This document shows, piece by piece, positions 8,048 to 16,745 of a DNA stretch of 64,000 bases. Position 1 is the first letter of the stretch; every line of letters starts with the position of its first letter. This stretch comes from Rubripirellula amarantea (GTDB lineage Bacteria > Planctomycetota > Planctomycetia > Pirellulales > Pirellulaceae), in NCBI RefSeq assembly GCF_007859865.1, contig NZ_SJPI01000001.1, forward strand, positions 2,683,132-2,747,131, given 5' to 3'. The notes below the pieces were generated by a model. The model did no database searches and was not told where the DNA came from. It saw nothing but the letters and a program-made list of their open reading frames with translations. A program made the position numbers and the translations under genes.

Positions 8048-9406
8048 TCACCAAGTCAAGCAAACGACCTTCGTATCGCCCCGCACCAACATCCGGTTGT
8101 TATCAACGATCGGTGCTGCCCAGCAGGGATACCCAATCGAAGGACGGTTGCCGGCGGGTTTCGACAGGTCCCACTGAGCGATTTCGGTGAGCTGATCGGG
8201 ATTCGGATCGATCAGTTGCAGTAGGCCTCGTTCTTCCAGCAGAACGAGCTTGTCACCAACGCGCGTGACGGACGAGCGAATTCGTCGTTCGTCGGCCCAT
8301 TTCACTTTGCCAGTCGACCACTCGATGCAGCGGAAATCGCTGTCCGGAGCATTTCGTCCACTGCAACCATACGCAAAGCCGTTGATCAAAATCGGAGTCG
8401 CCCAGTGGCACCGCATCGCTTGGCGTCGACGATCACGGGGCGGGTCTTGCCAGAGGACCCGTGGGGAATCAACCGTCGCGCGAAGTAGCGTGCTGCCGAC
8501 TTGGTAACATTCGCTTATTAAGACTTCGTCTCCGCGAACTACCGGCATCATCGCGTTGACGCTTTCCAGCATGTCGGCACGAAATTCGAACCGCCATTGC
8601 TGAGTCCCCGAGCGAGGATCGATCAGCAACAGTCCGTTTCTCGCAAAGAGCAACACATAAGTCTGGCCGTTGATCAAGATTGGCCGCGGGTTGCTATAGC
8701 TTGCCAGGTCGTCGCCACAACGCCACGCTTCTTTCCCGGTCGCTTTGTCAAACGCTACCAATGCTGATCCCGCAGGTGAAACTCGGTCGAGCTGCATCGG
8801 CGGAATGTCGGCGTCTTCAACCGGGCTGCCGCCGACCATTACCATCACGGCATCATCAAGGATCAATGGTGATGTACCGACGCCGAAAAAGTTCTGAACC
8901 ACTTTGTAATCAGACGCGGTGTCGACGGACCAAATCAGCGTGCCATCGTCAAGATTGCGACACGCCAGGATCCCGGTGACTCCCATCGTATAGACGCGTT
9001 TGGCCTCGGTATCGACACTCGGTGTGCTGCGGGGGCCCGCTTCGTAACCGAACATGTCACGGTAAACCGTCGGCATCGTTTGCGACCAGATTTCTTTCCC
9101 GTCAACGATGTCAACCATGCGCAGGCGTTCGAGGATTTGACCTGATCGCGCCGAAGTTGATTTAGGATCTTCAACGGAATCAAAGTGAAGGTACTTTCCG
9201 TCGACGATCGAGCCGAGTCCGTAACCGTCCCCGACGTCAAGTGACCAAGCAAACTCAGGTTCAGAGTCCTCGGACATCTCAGAGTTCTTCGACGCCTGTC
9301 CATCAAACGTCGAGTTCAAAAACCGAGGCCAATCGGCCCAAGCGGTCGCTGGATAGGCGACCGCAAAAAGCAGAATCGTGAAGGCGGTCCCCGTGATGCG
9401 GTTCAT
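8048..9406 (-). CDS. Secreted PQQ-type beta-propeller protein
   Basis: This 452-residue protein has a Sec signal peptide (TAFTILLFAVAYPATAWA) followed by DWPRFL, a common start for planctomycete propellers. Repeated blades carry the PQQ/BamB-type pattern of a hydrophobic strand followed by 'DxxtGkeiW': DIVDGKEIWSQ, NLDDGTLIWSVD, DKATGKEAWRCG, DPRSGTQQWRF and EWSTGKVKWADE. The fold serves as a scaffold or substrate-binding platform and does not by itself imply PQQ cofactor use. The upstream DUF1080 gene ends 2 bp before this start, so both belong to one operon. It is a diverged paralogue of the gene at 11817, sharing the AGPR.TP.VD motif and blade order. Its exact role is unknown, but the periplasmic location is well supported. 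Confidence 0.85.
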   Translation of the reverse strand: MNRITGTAFTILLFAVAYPATAWADWPRFLNSTFDGQASKNSEMSEDSEPEFAWSLDVGDGYGLGSIVDGKYLHFDSVEDPKSTSARSGQILERLRMVDIVDGKEIWSQTMPTVYRDMFGYEAGPRSTPSVDTEAKRVYTMGVTGILACRNLDDGTLIWSVDTASDYKVVQNFFGVGTSPLILDDAVMVMVGGSPVEDADIPPMQLDRVSPAGSALVAFDKATGKEAWRCGDDLASYSNPRPILINGQTYVLLFARNGLLLIDPRSGTQQWRFEFRADMLESVNAMMPVVRGDEVLISECYQVGSTLLRATVDSPRVLWQDPPRDRRRQAMRCHWATPILINGFAYGCSGRNAPDSDFRCIEWSTGKVKWADERRIRSSVTRVGDKLVLLEERGLLQLIDPNPDQLTEIAQWDLSKPAGNRPSIGYPCWAAPIVDNNRMLVRGDTKVVCLTW

Positions 9407-9408
9407 GC

Positions 9409-10755
9409 TTAGGGAAGCTCTTTGATCGAGATGTTTCGATACTCGACGGCGTCGTTGTGTCCGGCAAATCCAAAGAATCCACTGGTGCGGTTCTTGCCCG
9501 GATGTTCCTTGTTATCAAGATACTCGGTGACCTCAGCCAAATCGGCATCCAAGATCGTGTTGCCATTAAGCTCGACGCTGACTCGTGACCCGTTCACCGT
9601 CACCTCTTGGAAATTCCAGACCCCTGGTTCGCGAAGGTAACCTTGTCGAGCAGCGACCATTCCGTAGGCGCTACCATGGGCCTGTCTTGGGTCGAGACCT
9701 TCGTAGTTGGGATGCGAAGTGTCCAGTGTTTGAATTTCGCACATGGCTTGGTAAGCCGCGTCGCCACCGAGCGGCGAACGAATGGCAAGACCATTGTTGC
9801 CAGCTTCAGGAAGCCGGAATTCAACTCGGGCAACAAAATTCGCATACTCTTTTTGAGTCAGCAGGTTTCCGCCCTCGCCCTTCTTGCAACGGATAGCACC
9901 GTCTTTAACTTCATAGCTATCGGTTTCACCTTGCCAGCCGTCTAAGTCTTCACCGTTGAAGATGGAGGTGAACGAATCTTTTTCACGAGCGTCAAGAAAT
10001 GTGTTGGCTTCCTCCGGTGTAAGTTCATGGACGGCCAAGTTGCTCCAGCGAATTTCGCCACCATGAGTTTGCAGGATGATTGGGCCGGTGGGAGGGAGTG
10101 GTGATTCACGATCCCAGTAATTTTCCATGATCGCGTTATCGACCACCAGTTTGCCGTTCAGATACACGGTTGTTCGTGATCCGATCTGGCGAATGAAGAA
10201 GCGGTTCTTTTCGCCAAATGGTTTGTCAGCGAGCACGAAGGGGTCTTTGCCGGGGGCACCAGCGGAATTGTTCCAGAGTCCGCCACTGCCAAGATTGCTA
10301 CCAATTTCGAACTTGGCTGGGTCGGTGTAATCCCAAATTTGAACTTGAGGACATCCTTTCAAGTAGATGCCGCTGTCGGCTCGGGACACCGTTTGGTAGT
10401 CCACAATCAATTCATAGTCACCGTAGTTGGCCTCGCTCACCAAGTAGGGACCGGCACCGTCGTTGACCAGTTCATCGTCTTGCACGACCCAGTGCGTCAT
10501 CGCGTCGGTCATCCACTCACTTTCCTGGTCCGCCCGCGCTTGTTCGTCCATCGCTGCAAGTTCGCTGGGGTCCATGTGTGGCCGAGCGATCCACCCGGAT
10601 AGCGTTTGTCCATCAAAAATAGGCGTGAACCATTCTGGAACGGGTTCGCCGGTGACAAGGAACGTCGGGGACGGTGACTCGGCGCCGGCTGGCGCGTTGA
10701 CCCAAGAAGTTACAAAGACCAGAGTCAGGGCTGCGAGACAACAAATTCGATTCAT
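9409..10755 (-). CDS. Secreted two-domain DUF1080 protein (3-keto-disaccharide hydrolase family)
   Basis: The ATG at 10755 starts a signal peptide (MNRICCLAALTLVFVTSWVN), giving 448 residues; the frame itself is open to 10815. Two copies of the concanavalin-like DUF1080 fold follow. Each opens with a '(F)xGxxLxGW' signature: FDGQTLSGW, then in the second half FNGEDLDGW. The first copy continues with ADSGIYLKG and the second with NNGLAIRSP, the conserved centre of the family. Members studied elsewhere cleave 3-keto-glycosides, and many planctomycete members are uncharacterised. The gene is followed after 2 bp by a propeller gene on the same strand. The domain duplication is less common than the single-domain form seen at 17471. 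Substrate is unknown. Confidence 0.85.
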   Translation of the reverse strand: MNRICCLAALTLVFVTSWVNAPAGAESPSPTFLVTGEPVPEWFTPIFDGQTLSGWIARPHMDPSELAAMDEQARADQESEWMTDAMTHWVVQDDELVNDGAGPYLVSEANYGDYELIVDYQTVSRADSGIYLKGCPQVQIWDYTDPAKFEIGSNLGSGGLWNNSAGAPGKDPFVLADKPFGEKNRFFIRQIGSRTTVYLNGKLVVDNAIMENYWDRESPLPPTGPIILQTHGGEIRWSNLAVHELTPEEANTFLDAREKDSFTSIFNGEDLDGWQGETDSYEVKDGAIRCKKGEGGNLLTQKEYANFVARVEFRLPEAGNNGLAIRSPLGGDAAYQAMCEIQTLDTSHPNYEGLDPRQAHGSAYGMVAARQGYLREPGVWNFQEVTVNGSRVSVELNGNTILDADLAEVTEYLDNKEHPGKNRTSGFFGFAGHNDAVEYRNISIKELP

Positions 10756-11071
10756 CAAGGACGTCCATAGGCGGGAAGAAGTAAGGCAGGCCAGAGGCTT
10801 CCAAATTGTAGTCAATATGAAGGAGATTGACGCTTAGAGAGACTTCATTTGAGGAAGAAACCCGGCTTGTCACGAATCTGAAAGTCGCCTGAAAAGATGT
10901 CCCGCTCGCATTCGCGGCATTGACTCCCCCACCTGACTCTGTCACGCTCATTTAAGTATTAGGGCCGTCTCGTCGCGCGCGATCACAGAGGATTGGACCG
11001 TTTTCTTTCCCTGTTCCGTGCGAAGTAAGAGACGAGTTGTCTCAAAGATGGTCGATTGTAGGGTTAGAGTT
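10756..11071. other. Intergenic region and likely leader of the RRM gene
   Basis: This 316-bp gap lies between the leftward DUF1080 gene and the rightward RNA-binding-protein gene. The ORF frame on the plus strand opens at 11018, but I place the start at 11072. TTGACT occurs at 10920-10925 without a good -10 partner. GGGTTAGAG at 11061-11069 is a weak ribosome-binding candidate for the GTG at 11072. I see no other structure. Confidence 0.4.
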
Positions 11072-11452
11072 GTGACGAATATTTATGTAGGGAACCTTGC
11101 GTTCACCGCCACTGACGATGACATCCGGTCTGCGTTCGAGCAGTTCGGTCAAGTAACGTCAGTTAACATCATCATGGATCGCGAAACCGGGCGCAGCCGC
11201 GGATTCGCATTTGTCGAAATGGCAGATGGTGCAGAGGATGCGATCGAGAAGCTGAATGGCACAGACATCTCAGGTCGCAATATTACCGTTAACGAAGCAC
11301 GTCCACGAGCGCCTCGCGGTGGTGGTGGCGGCGGCGGTGGTGGCCGAGGTGGCTACGGCGGTGGTGGCGGTTACGGCGGCGGCGGTGGTGGCCGCGGCGG
11401 TGATCGTGGTGACCGAGGTGGTTACGGTGGTGGTGGCGGCGGACGCTACTAA
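11072..11452 (+). CDS. Glycine-rich RRM RNA-binding protein
   Basis: A single RNA-recognition motif covers about residues 1-80: RNP2 is IYVGNLAF at the very start and RNP1 is RGFAFVEM, so the aromatic RNA-stacking residues are present. The C-terminal 45 residues are nearly pure Gly with Arg, Tyr and Asp (GGYGGGGG and GGRGGDRGD blocks), like cyanobacterial Rbp and eukaryotic glycine-rich RNA-binding proteins. I choose a GTG start at 11072, giving 126 residues that begin (M)TNIYVGNL; an ATG at 11048 would add eight residues unlike the family. Proteins of this type bind single-stranded RNA and are often cold- or stress-responsive; regulation here is not visible. A strong terminator follows, so the gene appears to be monocistronic. 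Confidence 0.9.
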   Translation: MTNIYVGNLAFTATDDDIRSAFEQFGQVTSVNIIMDRETGRSRGFAFVEMADGAEDAIEKLNGTDISGRNITVNEARPRAPRGGGGGGGGGRGGYGGGGGYGGGGGGRGGDRGDRGGYGGGGGGRY

Positions 11453-11510
11453 ACCTGACCCTGCGAGTGAGTTTGGCCTCTAGGCTGTTCTCAATCACCT
11501 ATCGTTCATC

Positions 11511-11545
11511 AAGGCAAGCAACGCTTCACGTTGCTTGCCTTTTTT
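11511..11545 (+). terminator. Intrinsic terminator after the RRM gene
   Basis: A perfect 13-bp stem (11511-11523 with 11529-11541) encloses a 5-nt loop CTTCA and runs into six T residues at 11540-11545. It lies about 60 bp after the RRM stop. This is a textbook Rho-independent terminator on the plus strand. Confidence 0.92.
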
Positions 11546-11621
11546 GATGCGCTAACCACTACCGAGCACCCGCGAACGATTTACGTGAGTTGTTAATTGC
11601 GACCTCGGGTATTCCAAGCGT

Positions 11622-11741
11622 GGTTGAGTGCGACTGGATCAGTTGCGACGTGGTTAGCTGCGACGTGGTTAGCTGCGGCATGGTTAGCTGCGGCATGGTT
11701 AGCTAAGACGGGGTTAGCTGCGGTTGGGCTAACGGCGACTG
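11622..11741. repeat. 15-bp tandem repeat, 8 units
   Basis: Eight consecutive units of exactly 15 bp occur, consensus GGTTAGCTGCGRCRT, with the middle units most alike (11667-11681 and 11682-11696 are identical) and the outer ones degraded. The array lies between the RRM terminator and the end of the next convergent gene. Because 15 is a multiple of three, one frame reads as a WLAAx pentapeptide repeat, but I see no sign that it is translated. Confidence 0.9.
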
Positions 11742-11816
11742 ATTCAACTCATGCAACGGACCATGTCATTGCCCGTCGCATTTTGATTTACTTCGCGTTT
11801 TGCTCTGCTTCGCGTC

Positions 11817-13217
11817 TTACTTCGCGATGCTGACCGCAACGATCTCTTCGTCATTTCGCATGAACGCGGTCTTGTTGGCGTAGGCCGGGTGGCACCAGAC
11901 AACTTTACGACCAAAGCATTCACCGGTCGGTTCGATCGCGTGAAAACGTCCCAGGTCTTCAAAGCCTTCTTTAGTGAGCTTGGCCATAATCAGGTCACCC
12001 ATCTCGCTCATTAGTAAATACCGATCGGTGTTGCCCAGGCGAGTCAAAAACGCGGTGCCATGGCGAATGAATCGTTTCTCGCCTGGTTTGGTTGCTTCGA
12101 ACGTGCTCCACAATATCGTTCCGTCGGTACCGTCCACCGCGACAAGGTTTCCGTTGTTGCAATCCGTTCCATAAATCACACCATCAACAAATATAGGCGT
12201 CGAGTTCGCACTATGAACCGCATCCTTGCTTTCACCACGCCATAGTTCTTTGGCGGATTCAGAATCATCCGCAACCTCGATCATGAGCGATTCGGTTCGG
12301 ATCCCACTGGCATACACTCGATTACCTTCGACCATAGGACGCGCGATCGACATCTCGTACTCGGGCGTGATCGGTACTGACCAATGCACGCTCCCGTCAC
12401 TAGGTTTAAGGCTATGAACGCCTTCGGGATTGAAGACGATCAACTGGCGTTTCCCGCCGAGTTCTACCAAGGATGGTGGGCAATAGCCTGCCTTTCCATC
12501 AAGGGCCTTCCACCGCACTTCGCCGCTTTGCTTATCGAATGCAACGATCGATTGCCCTTCGCCACCGACCATGATGTAAACCAAATCACCTTCAACGAGC
12601 GGGTGCGAAGCGAAGCCCCAGATTGGAACTTCGGCTGAAAAGTCAGTCTTCAGATTTCGCTTCCAAATGAGATTTCCATCCGCCACATTCAGGCACCGGA
12701 AGTCACCTTCGCTGCCAAGTGTGTAAACTCGATCGCCATCAACCGTTGGCGTGCAGCGAGGACCCGCAGGATACGAAATGTTGTAGGGGCAGTCATATTC
12801 GTGCTTCCACAATTCCTTGCCGGTCTTCTCGTCCAACGTAATGAGTCGTTCCTTGCCATAGACGTTGGCGCGCTCGCCTGGGTTGTTGAACGATTCGCCT
12901 TTCTCTTTCAAGTAATCAAAAACGAAGACGCGACCATCGGCGACTGCCGGACCGGCGTACCCGCCCGCGATCGGAGTCCGCCATTTCACTTCCAGTCCGG
13001 ATTCCGGGATCTCGGTTAACAATCCTTCGTCGCTAATCACACCGTCACGCGACGCTCCCATCCAACCCGGCCAGTCATCGGCGCTGACATCAGCTACGTC
13101 GATCATCAAACAGGCGATCATCAAATAGGCGATCATCGAATGGACGATCCATGCAAGGGAGAGCATTTTGGTGTTTGAGGCAACGCGTGATCGCCGAAAA
13201 GAAAGAATCGGAAACAT
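11817..13217 (-). CDS. Secreted PQQ-type beta-propeller protein
   Basis: The frame is open to 13367, but the most likely starts are the ATG at 13217 (466 residues) or at 13166, both before a hydrophobic export signal that ends at DVSADDWPGW. Repeated propeller blades are clear: DEKTGKELWKHE, NVADGNLIWKRN, DKQSGEVRWKAL, KPSDGSVHWSVP and DGTDGTILWSTF. The GFASHPLVEGDLVYIMVGG segment matches planctomycete BamB-like proteins. It is a paralogue of the 8048 gene. An oddity is that the signal-peptide core is built from three 15-bp repeats encoding MIAYL, MIACL and MIDVA. The gene is divergent from sixA. Function beyond periplasmic binding or scaffolding is unknown. Confidence 0.85.
   Translation of the reverse strand: MFPILSFRRSRVASNTKMLSLAWIVHSMIAYLMIACLMIDVADVSADDWPGWMGASRDGVISDEGLLTEIPESGLEVKWRTPIAGGYAGPAVADGRVFVFDYLKEKGESFNNPGERANVYGKERLITLDEKTGKELWKHEYDCPYNISYPAGPRCTPTVDGDRVYTLGSEGDFRCLNVADGNLIWKRNLKTDFSAEVPIWGFASHPLVEGDLVYIMVGGEGQSIVAFDKQSGEVRWKALDGKAGYCPPSLVELGGKRQLIVFNPEGVHSLKPSDGSVHWSVPITPEYEMSIARPMVEGNRVYASGIRTESLMIEVADDSESAKELWRGESKDAVHSANSTPIFVDGVIYGTDCNNGNLVAVDGTDGTILWSTFEATKPGEKRFIRHGTAFLTRLGNTDRYLLMSEMGDLIMAKLTKEGFEDLGRFHAIEPTGECFGRKVVWCHPAYANKTAFMRNDEEIVAVSIAK
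13100..13144. repeat. 15-bp tandem repeat, 3 units, inside a signal-peptide sequence
   Basis: Three adjacent 15-bp units, CGATCATCAAACAGG and two variants, lie at 13100-13114, 13115-13129 and 13130-13144. On the minus strand they encode the hydrophobic pentapeptides of the export signal of the propeller protein. Confidence 0.85.
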
Positions 13218-13359
13218 TGAATACTCGGAAAAGTTGAGAAGCGAGGGGTGTCTGACCCGTTGCCAGACCTGGAAGGCTCGACCTGGCAGTATAGAATCTG
13301 TTAAGCACTTTGAGTGCCCCTTACATGTTCGTCGATATCCTCTGTCCGCCGCTTGAGCC

Positions 13360-13878
13360 ATGTCCACACGTCAAATATTGCTGATGAGGCATGCGAAGAG
13401 CGATTGGGGCGACCGTTCGCTTTCGGACCACGAGCGGCCTTTGAACTTGCGAGGGTTGCACGACGCCCCGCGAATGGCGCACTGGCTTGCCACGAACGAT
13501 TTGATTCCCGACTTGATTTTGTGTTCCACGGCCGTTCGTGCCCGCGAAACGGTGGACTTAATGATGAAGTGTTGGTCGGGCTCTACGAAGTTGGTGCATT
13601 TAAGCGATTTGTATCTGGCTGTTCCTGAAACGATCATTGAAATCATTGCCCAGAACGGTGATGGGGCGTGCCGGGTCATGGTGATGGCTCACAATCCGGG
13701 GATTTCGGCTGCCGTCGGCGCGATGACTCAGCATTTTCATCAAATGCCCACTGCTGCCGTTGCGGTGATCGACGTGCAATGCGAAGCCTGGCGTGATTTG
13801 AAGGCCGATGGAAAATCGGTGCTAATGCTCGAGATGCGACCGAAAGCTCTTCCCGCTGACGACGACGAGTCCCGATGA
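13360..13878 (+). CDS. sixA: SixA-type phosphohistidine phosphatase
   Basis: This 172-residue protein belongs to the histidine-phosphatase branch of the phosphoglycerate-mutase superfamily. The catalytic RHG-like motif is LLMRHAKSDWG, with the phospho-accepting His at residue 11, followed by the family-typical ERPLNLRG. The second catalytic His lies in VMVMAHNPGISAAVG. SixA enzymes remove phosphate from histidine on His-phosphotransfer domains or on PTS NPr; the substrate here is not known. Length matches the family (about 160). The stop overlaps the start of the metallophosphoesterase gene by 4 nt, indicating translational coupling. No Shine-Dalgarno is seen before the ATG at 13360. Confidence 0.88.
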   Translation: MSTRQILLMRHAKSDWGDRSLSDHERPLNLRGLHDAPRMAHWLATNDLIPDLILCSTAVRARETVDLMMKCWSGSTKLVHLSDLYLAVPETIIEIIAQNGDGACRVMVMAHNPGISAAVGAMTQHFHQMPTAAVAVIDVQCEAWRDLKADGKSVLMLEMRPKALPADDDESR

Positions 13879-15062
13879 GCGAAAACGCATGGAGGATATT
13901 TTGGGTAGGGACATTGATCGGGCATTTTGGATTGATGCTGTCAGCCTACAACCGGATCAACGGGTTCGGGATCGCTCGACGTACGATTAAACGGATCGTC
14001 AAAGTGATGTTCCTATTTACGATTGCCCTGCCCCCTTGGGTCCTTTGGCGTTATGGCGGTGCATGCCAAGAACTTTGGTTCTCAGGAACGACGATGACTA
14101 GCCTGACCGAAGGGCTCGCTAAGTTTCCGGTTCTGTTGCAGGTCTATTTCTCTTTCTGTTTGCTGGCCTGGCCATTGCTGGGCATTCCTTGGTTGGTCTA
14201 TCGACCGATCTTTGGACTCGAGTGGATCAAGGCTGATCGCGAAGTAGAAATCGTTAAAGTTCAGGAAGTCGTGACATCCAAATTGGCCCTGACTCGTCGT
14301 TGCCAGTTGGAATCAAAGCTTCCGCTGAATCAGTTGTTTGAACTTTCGATTGAGATTGTTGAGTTGCCTGTCGTCAACTTGCCAGCCGGATTGGACGGCT
14401 ACAAAGTAGCGCACCTCTCGGATATTCATCTCACCGGTGACATTCACCCCGACTTTGCTCGGTACGCCGTAACTCGTGCGAGTCAGTTTGCGCCGGACTT
14501 GATGGCGATCTCGGGTGACATCATCGACAAACAGCCCTGCATCGATTGGTTGGTCGATATTTTTGGGGACGCCAAGGCTCCCGATGGTTGCTTTTATGTG
14601 TTGGGCAATCATGACACGCGGATCGTCGATTCTTGGCAGACGCGTGATGCGATGGATCGTGCCGGATGGACGGACTTAGGCAGTCGTGGGTTACGGACTC
14701 GACTGCGTGATGTCGACACGTTGATGATCGGGAACGAACATCCGTGGTTCGAACGTCCAACGATCGACCAAGACGGCGATGAGGAGTTTCGGTTCTTGAT
14801 TAGCCACAGCCCCGATCAATTGTTTTGGGCTCGCAAGCACAACGTCAATTTGATGTTGGCCGGACATACTCACGGAGGCCAGGGGCGATTGCCTTTGGCG
14901 GGACCGCTGCTGAGCCCCAGTTGGTACGGCAGTCGGTTTGCGTCAGGTGACTTTTACAAAGCACCAACAACACTGCACGTGACGCGAGGGCTCGCGGGCA
15001 CGCACTTGCTGCGAATTAATTGCCGACCAGAGTTATCGCTGCTCGTATTAAGGCAAGCGTAA
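13875..15062 (+). CDS. Membrane-anchored metallophosphoesterase
   Basis: The 395-residue protein has three hydrophobic N-terminal helices (near residues 8-28, 36-58 and 75-100) and a calcineurin-like phosphoesterase domain from about residue 170. All metal-binding motifs are present in order: SDIHLTG, SGDIID, GNHD, SHSPD and AGHTHGGQ. It resembles the YkuE/YaeI group, whose members include enzymes acting on UDP-diacylglucosamine and other membrane lipids; the substrate here is not assigned. The start overlaps the sixA stop by 4 nt (ATGA), so the two are one operon. It is convergent with the kinase gene, with a 48-bp gap. Confidence 0.85.
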   Translation: MSENAWRIFWVGTLIGHFGLMLSAYNRINGFGIARRTIKRIVKVMFLFTIALPPWVLWRYGGACQELWFSGTTMTSLTEGLAKFPVLLQVYFSFCLLAWPLLGIPWLVYRPIFGLEWIKADREVEIVKVQEVVTSKLALTRRCQLESKLPLNQLFELSIEIVELPVVNLPAGLDGYKVAHLSDIHLTGDIHPDFARYAVTRASQFAPDLMAISGDIIDKQPCIDWLVDIFGDAKAPDGCFYVLGNHDTRIVDSWQTRDAMDRAGWTDLGSRGLRTRLRDVDTLMIGNEHPWFERPTIDQDGDEEFRFLISHSPDQLFWARKHNVNLMLAGHTHGGQGRLPLAGPLLSPSWYGSRFASGDFYKAPTTLHVTRGLAGTHLLRINCRPELSLLVLRQA

Positions 15063-15110
15063 AGCGAGTTGCTTGAGCTATCGACAGTGGTACCGGTCGC
15101 GTCTGTTTTC

Positions 15111-16745
15111 CTAGCGGGCTCGTTTGGATTGGCGAGCGTATTTGTAGCCAGGTTGAAAAAAGCAAATCGCTGCCACCATTCCGAAAATCAAGTGAGCGAA
15201 TTGAGGCCAGATCGCCATCGCAAACGATGCAGCAAGCAGAGCGGTGGCTTGAATGTAAAAGGCACCGGTTAACATTCCAGCTTTCACGATGAACACCGTC
15301 GCGCTGATCACACCCAGCATGGGCGAAAGGCTAAGCACCTTCATGCCCAGCCACCACTCGAGAGGAAACAGCAACGCGATCGCGATCAGGCTGGCCCCCC
15401 AAACGTGCGCAATTTGCCGCTCGATGAATGTGACCGGACCCATTCGCTGCCGCAGTTTCCAAAACACCGCAGCCCATGCTCCCAACCCCAGTGTCCAAAC
15501 GGCTGCGTAGATCCAACGCTGAGTCACACCGGAATATTCCATTTGCCACGTCAGTAGCGAGGCTACCAAAACCACTAACGAATGCCACATCCAAAGCAGT
15601 CCCCAGTTTTCCAGAACCGAGGCGTGGTGGGTTTCGCGAAACAAACGCGCGATCACTTGGTTGAATTGGCCGCTTCGTGCCGAAACTTTTTCATCGGCCA
15701 AGTACGCTTCTAAGTCTTTCGCTAAGGCTTCGGCGGAATCGTAACGCAAGTCCATCGGCTTTTGCAAACAACGAATCACGATCATTTCTAAGTCGCGATC
15801 GAGGCTTGGGCGAAGGGCGCGAGGCGGAGTAGGATCTTGCTCGATCACAAGCATCACCACTTCCATAGGTGAATCAGCAACGAACGGTGATCGTCCGGTA
15901 AGAGCGAAGTAAAGGACGCAACCGAGCGAGTACACATCCGATAGCGGGCCCACCAGCGCACGACGGCCACCAGCTTGTTCCGGCGACATGTAAGCCGGTG
16001 TCCCCAGCAACATCCCGCTGCGAGTAAGGTTGTCTTCGCTGCTAGCTTGTTTGGCCAGACCAAAGTCCGTAATCAAAGGAGTCCCGTCGGACGAGATCAT
16101 GATGTTGCTTGGTTTTAAATCGCGATGAAGAATCCCTTCGCGATGAGCGAACGCCATTGCACGAGCGATGGCGGCAACAATTTCCGCTGCTCGGCGAGGT
16201 GGCAGGGGGCCCATGGAAACTGCGTTGGAAAGCGTTTGTCCTTCAACCAGTTGCATGCTGAAAAACGGGCGGCCATCGACATCGCCAACATCGTAGACCG
16301 GCACGATGTTGGGATGCTTCAACTTAGCGGTTGCGGATGCCTCAGCTAAGAAACGCTCGAGATCGGTTTCGCTTGCCAAGCGGCCACGCAAGATCATCTT
16401 CACTGCGACTTCGCGATTAAGGCTGATCTGGCGCGCTCGAAACACGACGCCCATCCCACCGCGACCCAGTTCCTGCGTCAATTCATAGTCACCAACCGTG
16501 GTTGGCAATTTTAGACTTCGCCATCGAGGAGAGAGGTGCGATGGATCCGCCAGCCCTTCATCCGCAGCCGCACCGGCCGTATCGGTCACCAGGACGGCGC
16601 CAAGCAATCGCCTAAGTTCGTCAGCAATGTCGGGGTTTTCGCGACACAGCAACTCGATGTCAATCAATTCGCCGCGACAAATCGCATCGGTGGCGTCCGA
16701 CAGGACACTTGCAAGTCGTTGTTCGGTCAACGACTCATCAGTCAT
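15111..16745 (-). CDS. Ser/Thr protein kinase with C-terminal membrane domain
   Basis: I start at the ATG at 16745, which overlaps the sigma-factor stop by 8 nt; the frame is open to 16799. The result is 544 residues. After a helical N-terminal region of about 85 residues (DIELLCRENPDIADELRRLL) comes a complete PknB-type kinase domain: glycine loop GRGGMGVVFRA, ATP Lys in VAVKMI, catalytic HRDLKPSN, metal-binding DFGLA and SPEQA. The C-terminal 170 residues contain about six hydrophobic helices and no extracellular sensor domain. The N-terminal segment with 'L.ENPD.ADELR.LL' is common in planctomycete kinases. With the upstream sigma gene it forms the ECF-STK arrangement known in Planctomycetes, where the kinase probably replaces an anti-sigma factor. 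Confidence 0.93.
   Translation of the reverse strand: MTDESLTEQRLASVLSDATDAICRGELIDIELLCRENPDIADELRRLLGAVLVTDTAGAAADEGLADPSHLSPRWRSLKLPTTVGDYELTQELGRGGMGVVFRARQISLNREVAVKMILRGRLASETDLERFLAEASATAKLKHPNIVPVYDVGDVDGRPFFSMQLVEGQTLSNAVSMGPLPPRRAAEIVAAIARAMAFAHREGILHRDLKPSNIMISSDGTPLITDFGLAKQASSEDNLTRSGMLLGTPAYMSPEQAGGRRALVGPLSDVYSLGCVLYFALTGRSPFVADSPMEVVMLVIEQDPTPPRALRPSLDRDLEMIVIRCLQKPMDLRYDSAEALAKDLEAYLADEKVSARSGQFNQVIARLFRETHHASVLENWGLLWMWHSLVVLVASLLTWQMEYSGVTQRWIYAAVWTLGLGAWAAVFWKLRQRMGPVTFIERQIAHVWGASLIAIALLFPLEWWLGMKVLSLSPMLGVISATVFIVKAGMLTGAFYIQATALLAASFAMAIWPQFAHLIFGMVAAICFFQPGYKYARQSKRAR

Noticed and set aside
11597-11833. Frame encoding a WLAAx pentapeptide repeat
   Set aside because: It starts at TTG without a ribosome-binding site, and the peptide follows from the 15-bp repeat.
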